DNA of 51,893 bases from Steroidobacteraceae bacterium (GTDB lineage: Bacteria > Pseudomonadota > Gammaproteobacteria > Steroidobacterales > Steroidobacteraceae): NCBI GenBank assembly GCA_019187495.1, contig JABAQN010000063.1, positions 1 through 51,893 on the forward strand, in the 5' to 3' direction. The notes under the pieces were generated by a model. It did no database searches. It worked only from the letters and a program-made list of their open reading frames with translations, and was not told where the DNA came from. Position 1 is the first letter of the stretch. Every line of letters starts with the position of its first letter. Made by a program: the position numbers and the translations under genes. Below are positions 33,703 to 41,660 of the stretch, piece after piece.

Positions 33703-34634
33703 GCAGCGCCGCCCTTCTGCTCGGCGACGGTCAGCGCATTGACGTCGGCGACGATCAGCGTGCCGGTGCCCTCGTTCGTGAACACCTCGGCGAGGATGCT
33801 CTCGGGCGAGGTGTAGGCGATGACGTGGACGCGGCGCACGCCGCCGCGGATCGCGTCCTCGATCGCCTTGGCCTTCGGCAGCATGCCGTCCTTGATCGCG
33901 CCATCGTCGCGCAGCCGCTTGAGGCCGCGCAGGTCGGTGTACGACACGATCGATGTCGGGTCCTCGACGCGCTCGAGGATGCCGGGCGCGCCCGTGCAGA
34001 GGATCAGCTTCTCGGCGCTGAGCGCGGCGCCGATCGCCGACGCGACCGTATCGGCGTTGATGTTGAGGAGCAGGCCGTTCGCATCCGCCGACAGCGGGCT
34101 CACGACCGGCATCAGCCCGTTGTCGAGCAGCTTCTTCAATACCGAGGTATCGACGGCATCGATGTCGCCGACGAAGCCGAAGTCGACCGTCTCGCCGTCG
34201 CTCATTTTCACGGCCGGGCGCTTGTGCGCGGTGATGAGCCCGGCATCGACGCCGCTGACGCCGACCGCATGGATGTTGAGCTCGCGGCAGATCCCGAGCA
34301 CGCGCGTATTGATGAGGCCGTTCAGCACCATCGCCGTGACGTCGATCGACTTCTGGTCGGTGATGCGCCGGCCCTGCACCATGCGGGTCGGCACGCCGAG
34401 CGCCTCGGTGAGTTCGGTGAGCTGCGGTCCGCCGCCGTGCACGAACACGACCCGCACGCCAAAGTAGTGCAGGATCGCGATCTGCTCGATCAGCGCACGG
34501 GTGGCGTGGGTGTCGCCGAACACGGCGCCGCCCGCCTTGATCACGAAGGTCTTGCCCTTGTACATGCGGATATAAGGCGCGGCGCTGCGCAGCGAGTGCA
34601 CGGCGAGGGCCTGGTCGGCGCGATGCTGGATCAT
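33699..34634 (-). CDS. argB: N-acetylglutamate kinase
   Basis: A 311-aa amino-acid kinase that phosphorylates N-acylglutamate. Visible are the nucleotide-binding VIKAGGAVF, VFVHGGGPQLTELTEALG, the substrate region SGVDAGLITAHKR and NINADTVASAIGAALSAEKLI. Unlike the fused Xanthomonas enzyme there is no GNAT domain after the kinase, so this protein cannot make its own N-acetylglutamate. Overlaps of 4 bp join it to the transcarbamylase gene and to argH. Confidence 0.95.
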   Translation of the reverse strand: MIQHRADQALAVHSLRSAAPYIRMYKGKTFVIKAGGAVFGDTHATRALIEQIAILHYFGVRVVFVHGGGPQLTELTEALGVPTRMVQGRRITDQKSIDVTAMVLNGLINTRVLGICRELNIHAVGVSGVDAGLITAHKRPAVKMSDGETVDFGFVGDIDAVDTSVLKKLLDNGLMPVVSPLSADANGLLLNINADTVASAIGAALSAEKLILCTGAPGILERVEDPTSIVSYTDLRGLKRLRDDGAIKDGMLPKAKAIEDAIRGGVRRVHVIAYTSPESILAEVFTNEGTGTLIVADVNALTVAEQKGGAA

Positions 34635-35647
34635 TGCGGTCTGTCACTCCCCCTGGAAAGCATGCGATGCAGGACCGCCATCTGCGCGGTCATGCGATTG
34701 TAGGCCTCGCGCTGCACGATGCTGCGCGCGCCGTCGAGCACCGCGTCCGCGACCGCGACATTGCGCCGCACGGGCAGGCAGTGCATGAACCTGCAGTCGG
34801 CATCGGCGGTGTCGAACCACGCGGGCGTCACGCACCAGTCGGTGAGTGCGGCGCGCAGGCTCGCGTCGCCCTCGGCATCGCCATAGTGCGCGGTCGATCC
34901 CCATTCCTTGGCATAGAGGACGTGCGCGCCCGCGAGCGCCTCGTCGCGTTGTGCCGTCTCGCGCACCGAGCCGCCGGAGGCCGTGGCGGCCACCCGCGCC
35001 TTGTCCATGATCTCGGGCGGCAACGAGTATCCTTCGGGGCGCAGCACGACGACATCCATGCCGCGCATCGCCGCCATGTGCACGGTCGCGGCGGGCACGG
35101 CCAGCGGCAGCGCGCGCGGGTGCTGCACCCAGGAGAGCACGAACTTCCCGCGCCGCGGCACGCCGAGGTCGTCCATCGTCTTCCAGTCGGCGAGCGACTG
35201 GCACGGATGGTTCATCGCCGACTCGAGGTTGATCAGCGGCTTGTCGACGACTTCCGCCATGGTGCGAAACGCGGTCTCCGCCAGATCACGCGCGAGGTCC
35301 TTGCCTTCGGCGAAGGCGCGGATGCCGAGCGCATCGCAATAGCTGGCGAGCACCGGCAGCCCCTCGCGTACATGCTCGGCCGCGCCGCCGTTCATCACCG
35401 CGCCGATGCGTGTCTCGAGCTGCCACGTGCCCTGTCCCGGCGTGATCACGAACGAGCTGCCACCGAGGCGCGCCATGCCCGCCTGGAAGGAGGCGAGGGT
35501 GCGCAGCGACGGGTTGAAGAACACGAGGCCGAGGATGCGCCCGGCGAGCGCGCGCGGTTCGGGGCGCTGCTCGAGGCGGCGCGCGAGATCGATCAGTGCG
35601 ACGATCTCGTCACGGCTGAAATCGGCGAGGTCGATGAAGCGTTGCAT
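34631..35647 (-). CDS. argF': N-acyl-L-ornithine transcarbamylase (AOTCase/SOTCase type)
   Basis: A 338-aa transcarbamylase. The carbamoyl-phosphate loop FFNPSLRT (43-50) and HCLP motif (MHCLPVRRN) are intact. Sequence type follows the Xanthomonas/Bacteroides enzymes that act on N-acyl-ornithine (LSWVQHPRALPLAV, VMNGGAAEHV), not ordinary ArgF. Aligned from memory with the X. campestris enzyme, the Glu92 that selects the acetyl group falls on Ala90 here; in the succinyl-specific B. fragilis enzyme it is Pro. Succinyl-ornithine is therefore a real alternative substrate. ATG at 35647 gives the family N-terminus; a GTG at 35665 overlapping the argD stop is possible. Confidence 0.9.
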   Translation of the reverse strand: MQRFIDLADFSRDEIVALIDLARRLEQRPEPRALAGRILGLVFFNPSLRTLASFQAGMARLGGSSFVITPGQGTWQLETRIGAVMNGGAAEHVREGLPVLASYCDALGIRAFAEGKDLARDLAETAFRTMAEVVDKPLINLESAMNHPCQSLADWKTMDDLGVPRRGKFVLSWVQHPRALPLAVPAATVHMAAMRGMDVVVLRPEGYSLPPEIMDKARVAATASGGSVRETAQRDEALAGAHVLYAKEWGSTAHYGDAEGDASLRAALTDWCVTPAWFDTADADCRFMHCLPVRRNVAVADAVLDGARSIVQREAYNRMTAQMAVLHRMLSRGSDRPQ

Positions 35648-35661
35648 GCACGGCCCGCGCG

Positions 35662-36789
35662 TCACAGCGCCGCGAGCGCCCCTTTCAGCAGGTCCACGTG
35701 TTCCGTCCCGAGTATGAACGGCGGCAGCAGCCGCAGCACCTGCGGGTCGCCGCTCGTGCCGGTGAGGATGTCGCGCGCGAGGAGCGCCGCCTGCACTTCC
35801 TTCGCGGGGCGTGAGAGCTTCAGGCCGAGCAGGAATCCTTCGCCCTGGAATCCGGTCACGGGCCCCACGCGGCAAGTCTCCCGCACGTATTGCGACACGC
35901 GCCGCACGTTCGCGAGCAGCGAGCCGCCCTCGATCGCGTCGATCACCGCCTCGATCGCGGCGGCCGCCATCGGGCCGCCACCGAAAGTCGTGCCGAGCGT
36001 CTCCGGCCTGATTGCCTGCGTGACGGGTGGCGACATCAGGAGCGCGGCGCAGGGGAAGCCGTTGCCGAGCGCCTTCGCGGTCGTGAGCATGTCGGGCACG
36101 ACGCCATAGAGATTCGCCGCGAACGGCTGGCCCACGCGCCCCATGCCGCACTGGACTTCGTCGAAAACCAGCAGCGCGCCGGTCTCGTCGCAGCGCTGAC
36201 GCAACGCGCGCAGGTATTCCGCGCCCATGTCGAACGCGCCGCCCACGCCCTGCACGGGCTCGACGATCACGGCCGCGGTGTCCTGCGTCACGTGCTGCGC
36301 GATGGCGCGCGTGTCCCGCCGCGGCAGCCACGACACATCAAATGGCGTGCGCGGAAACGCATGCCATTTCTCGCGCGCGCCCCAGGTGATCGCACCGGCC
36401 GCGGCCGTGCGCCCGTGGAATCCGCCCTCGACGGCGGCGACCTGCGGGCGACCGGTCATCCGGAATGCCATCTTGAGTGCGTTCTCGTTCGCCTCCGCGC
36501 CGCTGTTGACGAAGAACACGCTGTCGTACGCGCCACCCGCAAATCGCAGCAGCCGCTCGCCGGCGCGTTCGCGCACGGCCATGGGCACGGCGTTGCTCTG
36601 GAACTGGCAGGCCGCGATCTGCGCCTCGAGCGCGCGCGTCCAGCCCGGGTGCCCGTAGCCGAGCGCCGCGACCGCATGGCCGCCGTAGAGATCGAGCACA
36701 CGCCGCCCGCCGGGCGCGTACAGCCACACGCCCTCCGCCCGTTCGACCTCGAGTGGATACTGCGCGAAGACCGGCGCGAGTGCGCTCAC
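35662..36789 (-). CDS. argD: Acylornithine aminotransferase
   Basis: A 375-aa class III PLP aminotransferase that makes N-acylornithine from the semialdehyde. Features are NSGAEANENALKMAFR (residues about 94-109), GGFHGRT, the PLP-contacting DEVQCGMGR and the Schiff-base lysine in TTAKALGNGFP. It could use acetyl or succinyl forms, as related enzymes accept both. Start is GTG at 36789 (VSALAPVFAQYPLEV). It lies 16 bp after argC and 14 bp before the transcarbamylase gene. Confidence 0.95.
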   Translation of the reverse strand: MSALAPVFAQYPLEVERAEGVWLYAPGGRRVLDLYGGHAVAALGYGHPGWTRALEAQIAACQFQSNAVPMAVRERAGERLLRFAGGAYDSVFFVNSGAEANENALKMAFRMTGRPQVAAVEGGFHGRTAAAGAITWGAREKWHAFPRTPFDVSWLPRRDTRAIAQHVTQDTAAVIVEPVQGVGGAFDMGAEYLRALRQRCDETGALLVFDEVQCGMGRVGQPFAANLYGVVPDMLTTAKALGNGFPCAALLMSPPVTQAIRPETLGTTFGGGPMAAAAIEAVIDAIEGGSLLANVRRVSQYVRETCRVGPVTGFQGEGFLLGLKLSRPAKEVQAALLARDILTGTSGDPQVLRLLPPFILGTEHVDLLKGALAAL

Positions 36790-36805
36790 GGTTGCACCGT
36801 CGTGC

Positions 36806-37873
36806 TCACGTCCAGCCCGCCGCGGGTGCGGTGAGCCCGGCGGTCTCGGGCAGGTCGAACAGGCGGTTCATCCACTGCACCGCGCCGCCCGCGGCGCCCT
36901 TGTTCAGGTTGTCGACGACACAGCTGACCGCGACGCTGCGGCCGTTGGCAGCCGCCGAGAGCCGCGCGTAATTGCTCGCGGCGACATCCTTCACGTGCGG
37001 TGCCTCCGCCGTGATCGACACGAACGGCGCACCCTCATAGAACCTGCCGAGCGCGGCGAGCACCGCCGCGGTATCCATGGCGGTCTTGAGCACCGCCTGC
37101 ACCGTCACATGGATGCCGCGCGCGAAGGGCCCCGAATGCGGCACGAAGGCGTAGTCCGCGGTGACGCCGCTCGCCGCCGCCGCGCAGGCGGCGATCTCCG
37201 GCGTATGCCGGTGCGCGAGCGCGTTGTAGGCATAGAAATCGCTGTGGCGCTGCGGATGGTGCGTGCCTTCGACAGGCTTGCGTCCGGAGCCCGTGCTGCC
37301 GGTCACGCCGGCGACGAAAAGCGTCGGCGTGACGAGATCGAGCGCGAGCAGCGGCACGCTCGCGAGCAATGTCGCGGTCGAAAAGCAGCCCGGGTGCGCC
37401 ATGTGCTTCGTCGGCGCGCGCGCGAGATGCTCGGGCAGCGCGCAGGTGAATTGCGAAAGACGCTGCGGGGCGCCGTGCGGATGCTTGTAGACGGCCTCGT
37501 AGGCCGCTGCGCTCGGGTAGCGGAAGTCGGCCGAGATGTCGACCACGCGCGCGTCGGTGCCCGCGGCCTCCGCCCGCGTCAGCAGCGAGTCGATCAGCGC
37601 GGCCGACACGCCATGCGGCGCGGCGCCGAAGATCGCGACGCGCTGCAGGCGCGCGATCAGGGCCTCGATCGCCGCCTGCGCCTCGAAGACGCGCCCGCCG
37701 ACGACCGGCGCGAGGTGCCGGAACGCCTTCGCGACCGGCTCGCCCGGCTGGCTGTCCGAGAGAATGCCGGCGAGCTCGAAATGCGGATGCGCGGCGAGCA
37801 GCCGCAGCAGCTCGCCCGACACGTAGCCGGTGCCGCCGAGCACGATCGCGGGGATCCTCGCGGGCGTGCTCAT
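36806..37873 (-). CDS. argC: N-acetyl-gamma-glutamyl-phosphate reductase
   Basis: A 355-aa NADPH-dependent dehydrogenase. The N-terminal nucleotide-binding loop GGTGYVSGELLRLL (13-26), the active-site Cys in HPGCFSTA (about residue 149), SGSGRKPVEGTHH-type block (TGSTGSGRKPVEGTHHP) and the C-terminal NLNKGAAGGAVQ are diagnostic. The ATG at 37873 overlaps the stop of the P-loop gene (ATGA). Confidence 0.96.
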   Translation of the reverse strand: MSTPARIPAIVLGGTGYVSGELLRLLAAHPHFELAGILSDSQPGEPVAKAFRHLAPVVGGRVFEAQAAIEALIARLQRVAIFGAAPHGVSAALIDSLLTRAEAAGTDARVVDISADFRYPSAAAYEAVYKHPHGAPQRLSQFTCALPEHLARAPTKHMAHPGCFSTATLLASVPLLALDLVTPTLFVAGVTGSTGSGRKPVEGTHHPQRHSDFYAYNALAHRHTPEIAACAAAASGVTADYAFVPHSGPFARGIHVTVQAVLKTAMDTAAVLAALGRFYEGAPFVSITAEAPHVKDVAASNYARLSAAANGRSVAVSCVVDNLNKGAAGGAVQWMNRLFDLPETAGLTAPAAGWT

Positions 37874-38949
37874 CCGGCGAGCGCCTCGACCGCCCGCGCG
37901 CCGAGGCCGAGCGCGTCGATCACGCGATCGCCGAGCGCGGCGCCCGACGACAGCGCATTGAAGGCGGGCACCTGCATCTGCTGCTCGATGATCTCGACGC
38001 CCACCGCATTGTCGGTCGCGGGACCCGTGACGACGCACGGCTCGATCCCGAAGCGCTCGCGCAGGAGGCGCACGCCGCCCCAGGCCGCGACCGGATCGTT
38101 CGCCGACAGCACGACGCTGTTCAGTGCCTTCGCGATGTCGGGGCACGCGAGGATCGCGTCGACGCCGTAGGTGCCCATCAGGCCGTCGCCCAGCTCGAAC
38201 ACGATCACGTCGGGCCTGGTCGCGGATAGGTCCGTCAGCATCTGGCGCGTGAGCGCCGGCCCCGTCTTCGGCGTGGTCGTGATGACACCGAGATCGGTGA
38301 AGATCATCGTGTTGCGCGCACCCGCGTCGGCCATCGCGAGGATGTCACGACGCAGCGATACGCCCGTCGCCTTGAAGGCATCGACGACGAGGCCGCGATG
38401 GCGCATGCGCGAGACGATCGAGCAGGCGGCGGCGGTCTTCCCGGCCTCCATGCAGGTGCCCGCGAGTGCGACGACGGGCACACCCTTCGTGTCGAGCGGT
38501 GCGTCGTAGTCGAGCCTGCGGTAACCGGCGCGCGCCGGCACGCCGATGCGCTCGCCGAGGTAGGGGAACTGCAGCACGACGCCGAGCACGCGGCAGTCGA
38601 ACGGCTTGCCCTTGTCGGGGTTCACCGAGTCGCAGATGCCGAGCACGCCGCCGATGTTGAGCATCTGGATCACGTCCCCGGCGCGCAGCGACTCGGGGAT
38701 GTGGCCGGAATAGCCGAACAGCGCCTTGCGATGGCCGAGCGCGCCGACGACGATGTCGCCCTTGCCGACTTTCGCCATGCGACCGCTCGTGAGTTCGAGG
38801 GTGTTGTAAGTCGACTTGTTGGTGAGCACCTCGACGACGACGACCACGCCCTCCTCGGACGGGATCTCGCTCGAGATGCGCAGTTCGTGCCCGAGGCCGA
38901 GCGCCTGCGTGACCGATGCGATCTTGTCGACGACGACCGACTTCATCAT
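37870..38949 (-). CDS. Uncharacterised P-loop protein in the arginine operon (DUF1611-like?)
   Basis: A 359-aa protein I cannot assign with confidence. The N-terminal part (about 1-140) looks like a small beta domain, with GDIVVGALGHRKALFGYSG and VIQMLNIGGVLGICD. The C-terminal part is a P-loop domain: Walker A GTCMEAGKT (164-172), a strand and acidic region VIVFELGDGLMG (249-260), and FKATGVSLRRDILAMADAGA (192-211) between. This recalls the nucleotide-binding half of DUF1611 proteins, where the DgcN branch is reported to N-acetylate glutamate, but the match is from memory and weak. It overlaps argG and argC by 4 bp each, so it is made in step with arginine enzymes. ATG 38946 is an equal start choice. 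Confidence 0.75.
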   Translation of the reverse strand: MMKSVVVDKIASVTQALGLGHELRISSEIPSEEGVVVVVEVLTNKSTYNTLELTSGRMAKVGKGDIVVGALGHRKALFGYSGHIPESLRAGDVIQMLNIGGVLGICDSVNPDKGKPFDCRVLGVVLQFPYLGERIGVPARAGYRRLDYDAPLDTKGVPVVALAGTCMEAGKTAAACSIVSRMRHRGLVVDAFKATGVSLRRDILAMADAGARNTMIFTDLGVITTTPKTGPALTRQMLTDLSATRPDVIVFELGDGLMGTYGVDAILACPDIAKALNSVVLSANDPVAAWGGVRLLRERFGIEPCVVTGPATDNAVGVEIIEQQMQVPAFNALSSGAALGDRVIDALGLGARAVEALAG

Positions 38950-40163
38950 GACTGCGCACTCCGTGCGAGTTCGCCGGCGCGTGTGTGGAACACGCCGGGC
39001 AGGGCGACGAGCTTCGAGAAACCGAGGGCGTCGGCGGCCGACCACTCGCCGGCCGCCTCGCCGTAGACGCCCTTCGATGCCGCCATCAGCGAGTAGGGCG
39101 AGCTTACGCCCTCGACGAACACGCTGCCCGGGCGGAAGAGCAGGTTCACGCTGCCCGTGACGCGCGCCTGCGAGGAGACGAGCAGCGCCTCGATGTCGCG
39201 GCACACCGGATCGAGCAGCTGGCCCTCGTGCACGAGATCGCCGTAGGGTTGCGCGACGGTTTCCTTGACGCGCTGCTGGCGCGCCGTCAGCACGAGCTTC
39301 TCGAGCTCGCGGTGCGCGACCAGCAACGCTTCCGCGGCCGGCGCCTCGAACGCGACGCGGCCCTTGGTGCCGATGATCGTGTCGCCGAGGTGGATGCCGC
39401 GGCCGATGCCGAACGGCGCCGCGAGCGCCTCGAGCTTCTCGATCACCTCGACCGGCGCGAGCTTCGCGCCATCGACAGCCACCGGCCGGCCGGCGGCGAA
39501 CTCGACTGCGTGGCGCTCGGGCGCGCGCGGCTTCGTGAACGCGTCCTTCGACAGCACCCACTGCGCCTCCGGAATGCTGCCGTCCGAGGTGAGCGTCTCC
39601 TTGCCGCCGATCGTGACGCCCCAGAGGCCGCGATTGATCGAATAGGCCGCACCGAACGGCGGCACCGGGAGCTTGCGTGCCTGCAGGTACTCGAGCTCTT
39701 CCTGGCGCTTGAACGCCTTGTCGCGCACCGGCGCGATGATTTCGAGTTCGGGCGCGAGCGTGCGCAGCGCGACTTCGAAGCGCACCTGGTCGTTGCCGGC
39801 CGCGGTGCAGCCGTGTGCGATGCTCTTCGTGCCGAGCCTGCGCGCCATGTGCGCGATCGTCTGCGCCTGCATCACGCGCTCGGCGCCGACGCACAGCGGA
39901 TAGAGCTGGCCGCGACGCACGTTACCCATGATGAGGAAGCGCAGCACCTGCTCGAAGTAGTCGGCGCGCGCATCGACCTGGTGGTGCTCGACCGCGCCGA
40001 GCGCGAGCGCGCGCTCCCTCAGCGTGCCTGCCGCGGCCGCGTCGATGCCGCCGGTGTCGACCGTGACCGTGATCACCGGGCGCCGGTACTGCTCGGCCAC
40101 CCAGGGCACGAGGAACGAGGTGTCGAGTCCGCCCGAGTAGGCGAGGACGATGGGTTGGGTCAT
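38946..40163 (-). CDS. argG: Argininosuccinate synthase
   Basis: A 405-aa ATP-dependent ligase that joins citrulline and aspartate. The N-terminal ATP pyrophosphatase motif is SGGLDTS (10-16). Further blocks are HGCTAAGNDQVRFE, SINRGLWGVTIGG and GSVFVEGVSSPYSLM. The subtype resembles the shorter enzymes seen with acyl-ornithine transcarbamylases in Xanthomonas and Bacteroidetes. ATG at 40163 lies 8 bp after argR; the 3' end overlaps the P-loop gene. Confidence 0.95.
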   Translation of the reverse strand: MTQPIVLAYSGGLDTSFLVPWVAEQYRRPVITVTVDTGGIDAAAAGTLRERALALGAVEHHQVDARADYFEQVLRFLIMGNVRRGQLYPLCVGAERVMQAQTIAHMARRLGTKSIAHGCTAAGNDQVRFEVALRTLAPELEIIAPVRDKAFKRQEELEYLQARKLPVPPFGAAYSINRGLWGVTIGGKETLTSDGSIPEAQWVLSKDAFTKPRAPERHAVEFAAGRPVAVDGAKLAPVEVIEKLEALAAPFGIGRGIHLGDTIIGTKGRVAFEAPAAEALLVAHRELEKLVLTARQQRVKETVAQPYGDLVHEGQLLDPVCRDIEALLVSSQARVTGSVNLLFRPGSVFVEGVSSPYSLMAASKGVYGEAAGEWSAADALGFSKLVALPGVFHTRAGELARSAQS

Positions 40164-40171
40164 GGCGGGAG

Positions 40172-40630
40172 TCAGGCTTTGAAGAGTGAACGGAGGCGCT
40201 TGACGAGTGCCGCCTGGTCGCGGGCGCTCGCGGTCGCGATGAAAATCGTGTCGTCGCCGGAGATGGTGCCGACGGCCTCGGGCCAGTTCGCGCGGTCGAT
40301 CGCGAGCGCGACGCTCTGCGCGCCGCCGATGCGCGTCTTCAGTACGGTGAGCGAGGGGCCCGCGGTGCGCAAATCCAGCACGAAGGGCGCCAGCGTCGCG
40401 AAATCGCCGGCCGCGCTCGCCGGCTCGCCACCCGGCAACACGTAGCCGTCGGCAGCCTTCAGCACGCCGATTTCGCGCAAATCGCGGCTCACGGAGGACT
40501 GCGTGACCGCGTGGCCCTGCGCCTTGAGCAACCGCACGAGGTCGGCCTGCTTGCGCACGCCGCCGCTGCGCAGCAGGCGGGTGATGGCGCTGCGGCGTTC
40601 GGCGAGGTGGTGGTCGGGGGTCGAGTGCAT
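40172..40630 (-). CDS. argR: Arginine repressor
   Basis: A 152-aa ArgR/AhrC family protein; the usual length is 149-156. The N-terminal winged helix includes KQADLVRLLKAQGHAVTQSSVSRDLREIG (about 27-55) with the conserved SSVSRDL recognition helix, and the C-terminal arginine-binding and hexamerisation domain has TISGDDTIFIA. As the first gene of the operon under its own ARG boxes it should repress itself together with argG through argH when arginine is plentiful. Confidence 0.96.
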   Translation of the reverse strand: MHSTPDHHLAERRSAITRLLRSGGVRKQADLVRLLKAQGHAVTQSSVSRDLREIGVLKAADGYVLPGGEPASAAGDFATLAPFVLDLRTAGPSLTVLKTRIGGAQSVALAIDRANWPEAVGTISGDDTIFIATASARDQAALVKRLRSLFKA

Positions 40631-40670
40631 AAGTAATCAAATATTATGCATAAACATGCATCTACCGCAA
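40624..40670 (-). promoter_or_regulatory. Tandem ARG boxes over the arginine operon promoter
   Basis: Two 18-bp ARG-box-like dyads, 40645-40662 (near-consensus, with inverted ATGCAT arms) and 40624-40641 (weaker), are separated by 3 bp as in E. coli. They overlap a sigma-70-like promoter on the minus strand: -35 TTGCGG (40670-40665) and -10 CATAAT (40648-40643). The weaker box covers the argR start codon. This is an AT-rich island in GC-rich DNA. The rest of the gap to 40744 shows no gene. Confidence 0.85.
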
Positions 40671-40744
40671 GTGGGCCAGGGAGGGACGAACAGCGGGCGG
40701 CGGGGAAGCGGGCGGCCAGAGGCGTTGATTGAGCGCTGCGCAGA

Positions 40745-41608
40745 TCAAGCCATGTGGCGGGCGAGGAAGGGCTCGAGGACTTCGACCACCTCGGGTTCGT
40801 CGAGCAGGGGCGGATGGCCACGGGCCGGCACGGTCACGCGTGCGAGGTCGGGTTTCGCGGTTTTCATCCGCTCGAAGGCCGCGGTCGTGAGCACGTCGGA
40901 GATTTCGCCGCGCACGGCGAGGATCGGCATCGCCCGCAACTGCGTCCATATCTCCCAGAGGTCCGCCGGGGCGGCGGTGCGGCCGCTGCGCAGCGCATCG
41001 CCGATCCGCGGGTCGCAGTCGGCGACGATGTGGCCGTCCGCCTCTTCGCGATAGCCGGCGCGGGTGTAGGCCAGCCAGTCCGCGGCGGAGAAATCCGGGA
41101 AGGCGCCGCCGGAGTCGGCTTTCGCCTCCGCGACGGCTGACTGCCAGTTCGCGTGCCTGCGGGATCGCCCGGCGTAACCGGCGATGCGCGCGCGGCCCGC
41201 GGCAGCGATCTCGGGACCGATGTCGTTCAGCACGATGCAGGCGACGGCGGCGGGCACCTGGGCGCCGAGCAGCATCGCGACGAGCCCGCCGAGCGAAGTG
41301 CCGATGAGCGCGACGCGCCCGCCCGTGTGCATGCCGATGAGCTGCAGCATGTCCTGCGCATACATGCCCGGGTCATAGTTCGCGGGATCCGCATCCCGCT
41401 GCGAGCGGCCACGCCCGCGAAAATCGGGCGTCAGCACGCGGTAGCGCGCCGCGAGGCGCCGCGCCAGCGCCTCGAAGTCGCGCGAATTGCGCGTGAGCCC
41501 GTGCAGGCACAGCACCGTACCGGCCGCGCCTGCCCGCGTGTACTCGCGACAGAACAGTTGCAGGCCATCGGGCGAGGCGTGGCTGAATTCCCGGTACCGG
41601 ATTTCCAT
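40745..41608 (-). CDS. Alpha/beta hydrolase
   Basis: A 287-aa alpha/beta-hydrolase-fold protein. The oxyanion strand CLHGLTRNSRDF (about residues 34-45), DFRGRGRS, the nucleophile elbow GTSLGG (Ser about 100) and a C-terminal RGHPPLLDEP with the catalytic His are present. It resembles 3-oxoadipate enol-lactonase or esterase-like hydrolases, but the substrate cannot be told. ATG at 41608 is chosen for the N-terminus MEIRYREFSH. It is on the same strand as the arginine operon, but the ARG-box promoter lies between, so it is probably a separate unit. Confidence 0.85.
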   Translation of the reverse strand: MEIRYREFSHASPDGLQLFCREYTRAGAAGTVLCLHGLTRNSRDFEALARRLAARYRVLTPDFRGRGRSQRDADPANYDPGMYAQDMLQLIGMHTGGRVALIGTSLGGLVAMLLGAQVPAAVACIVLNDIGPEIAAAGRARIAGYAGRSRRHANWQSAVAEAKADSGGAFPDFSAADWLAYTRAGYREEADGHIVADCDPRIGDALRSGRTAAPADLWEIWTQLRAMPILAVRGEISDVLTTAAFERMKTAKPDLARVTVPARGHPPLLDEPEVVEVLEPFLARHMA

Positions 41609-41660
41609 GCGGCTGCGACCTTCCGTTCGGTGCACGGCCCGGCCTGGCCGCTCGCCCCCG

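Noticed and set aside
32515..34647. A single frame spanning argB and argH, suggesting a fusion protein
   Set aside because: argB is encoded in a different frame over 33699-34634 and has its own stop; argH starts at the GTG overlapping that stop. The upstream part of the frame is a shadow.
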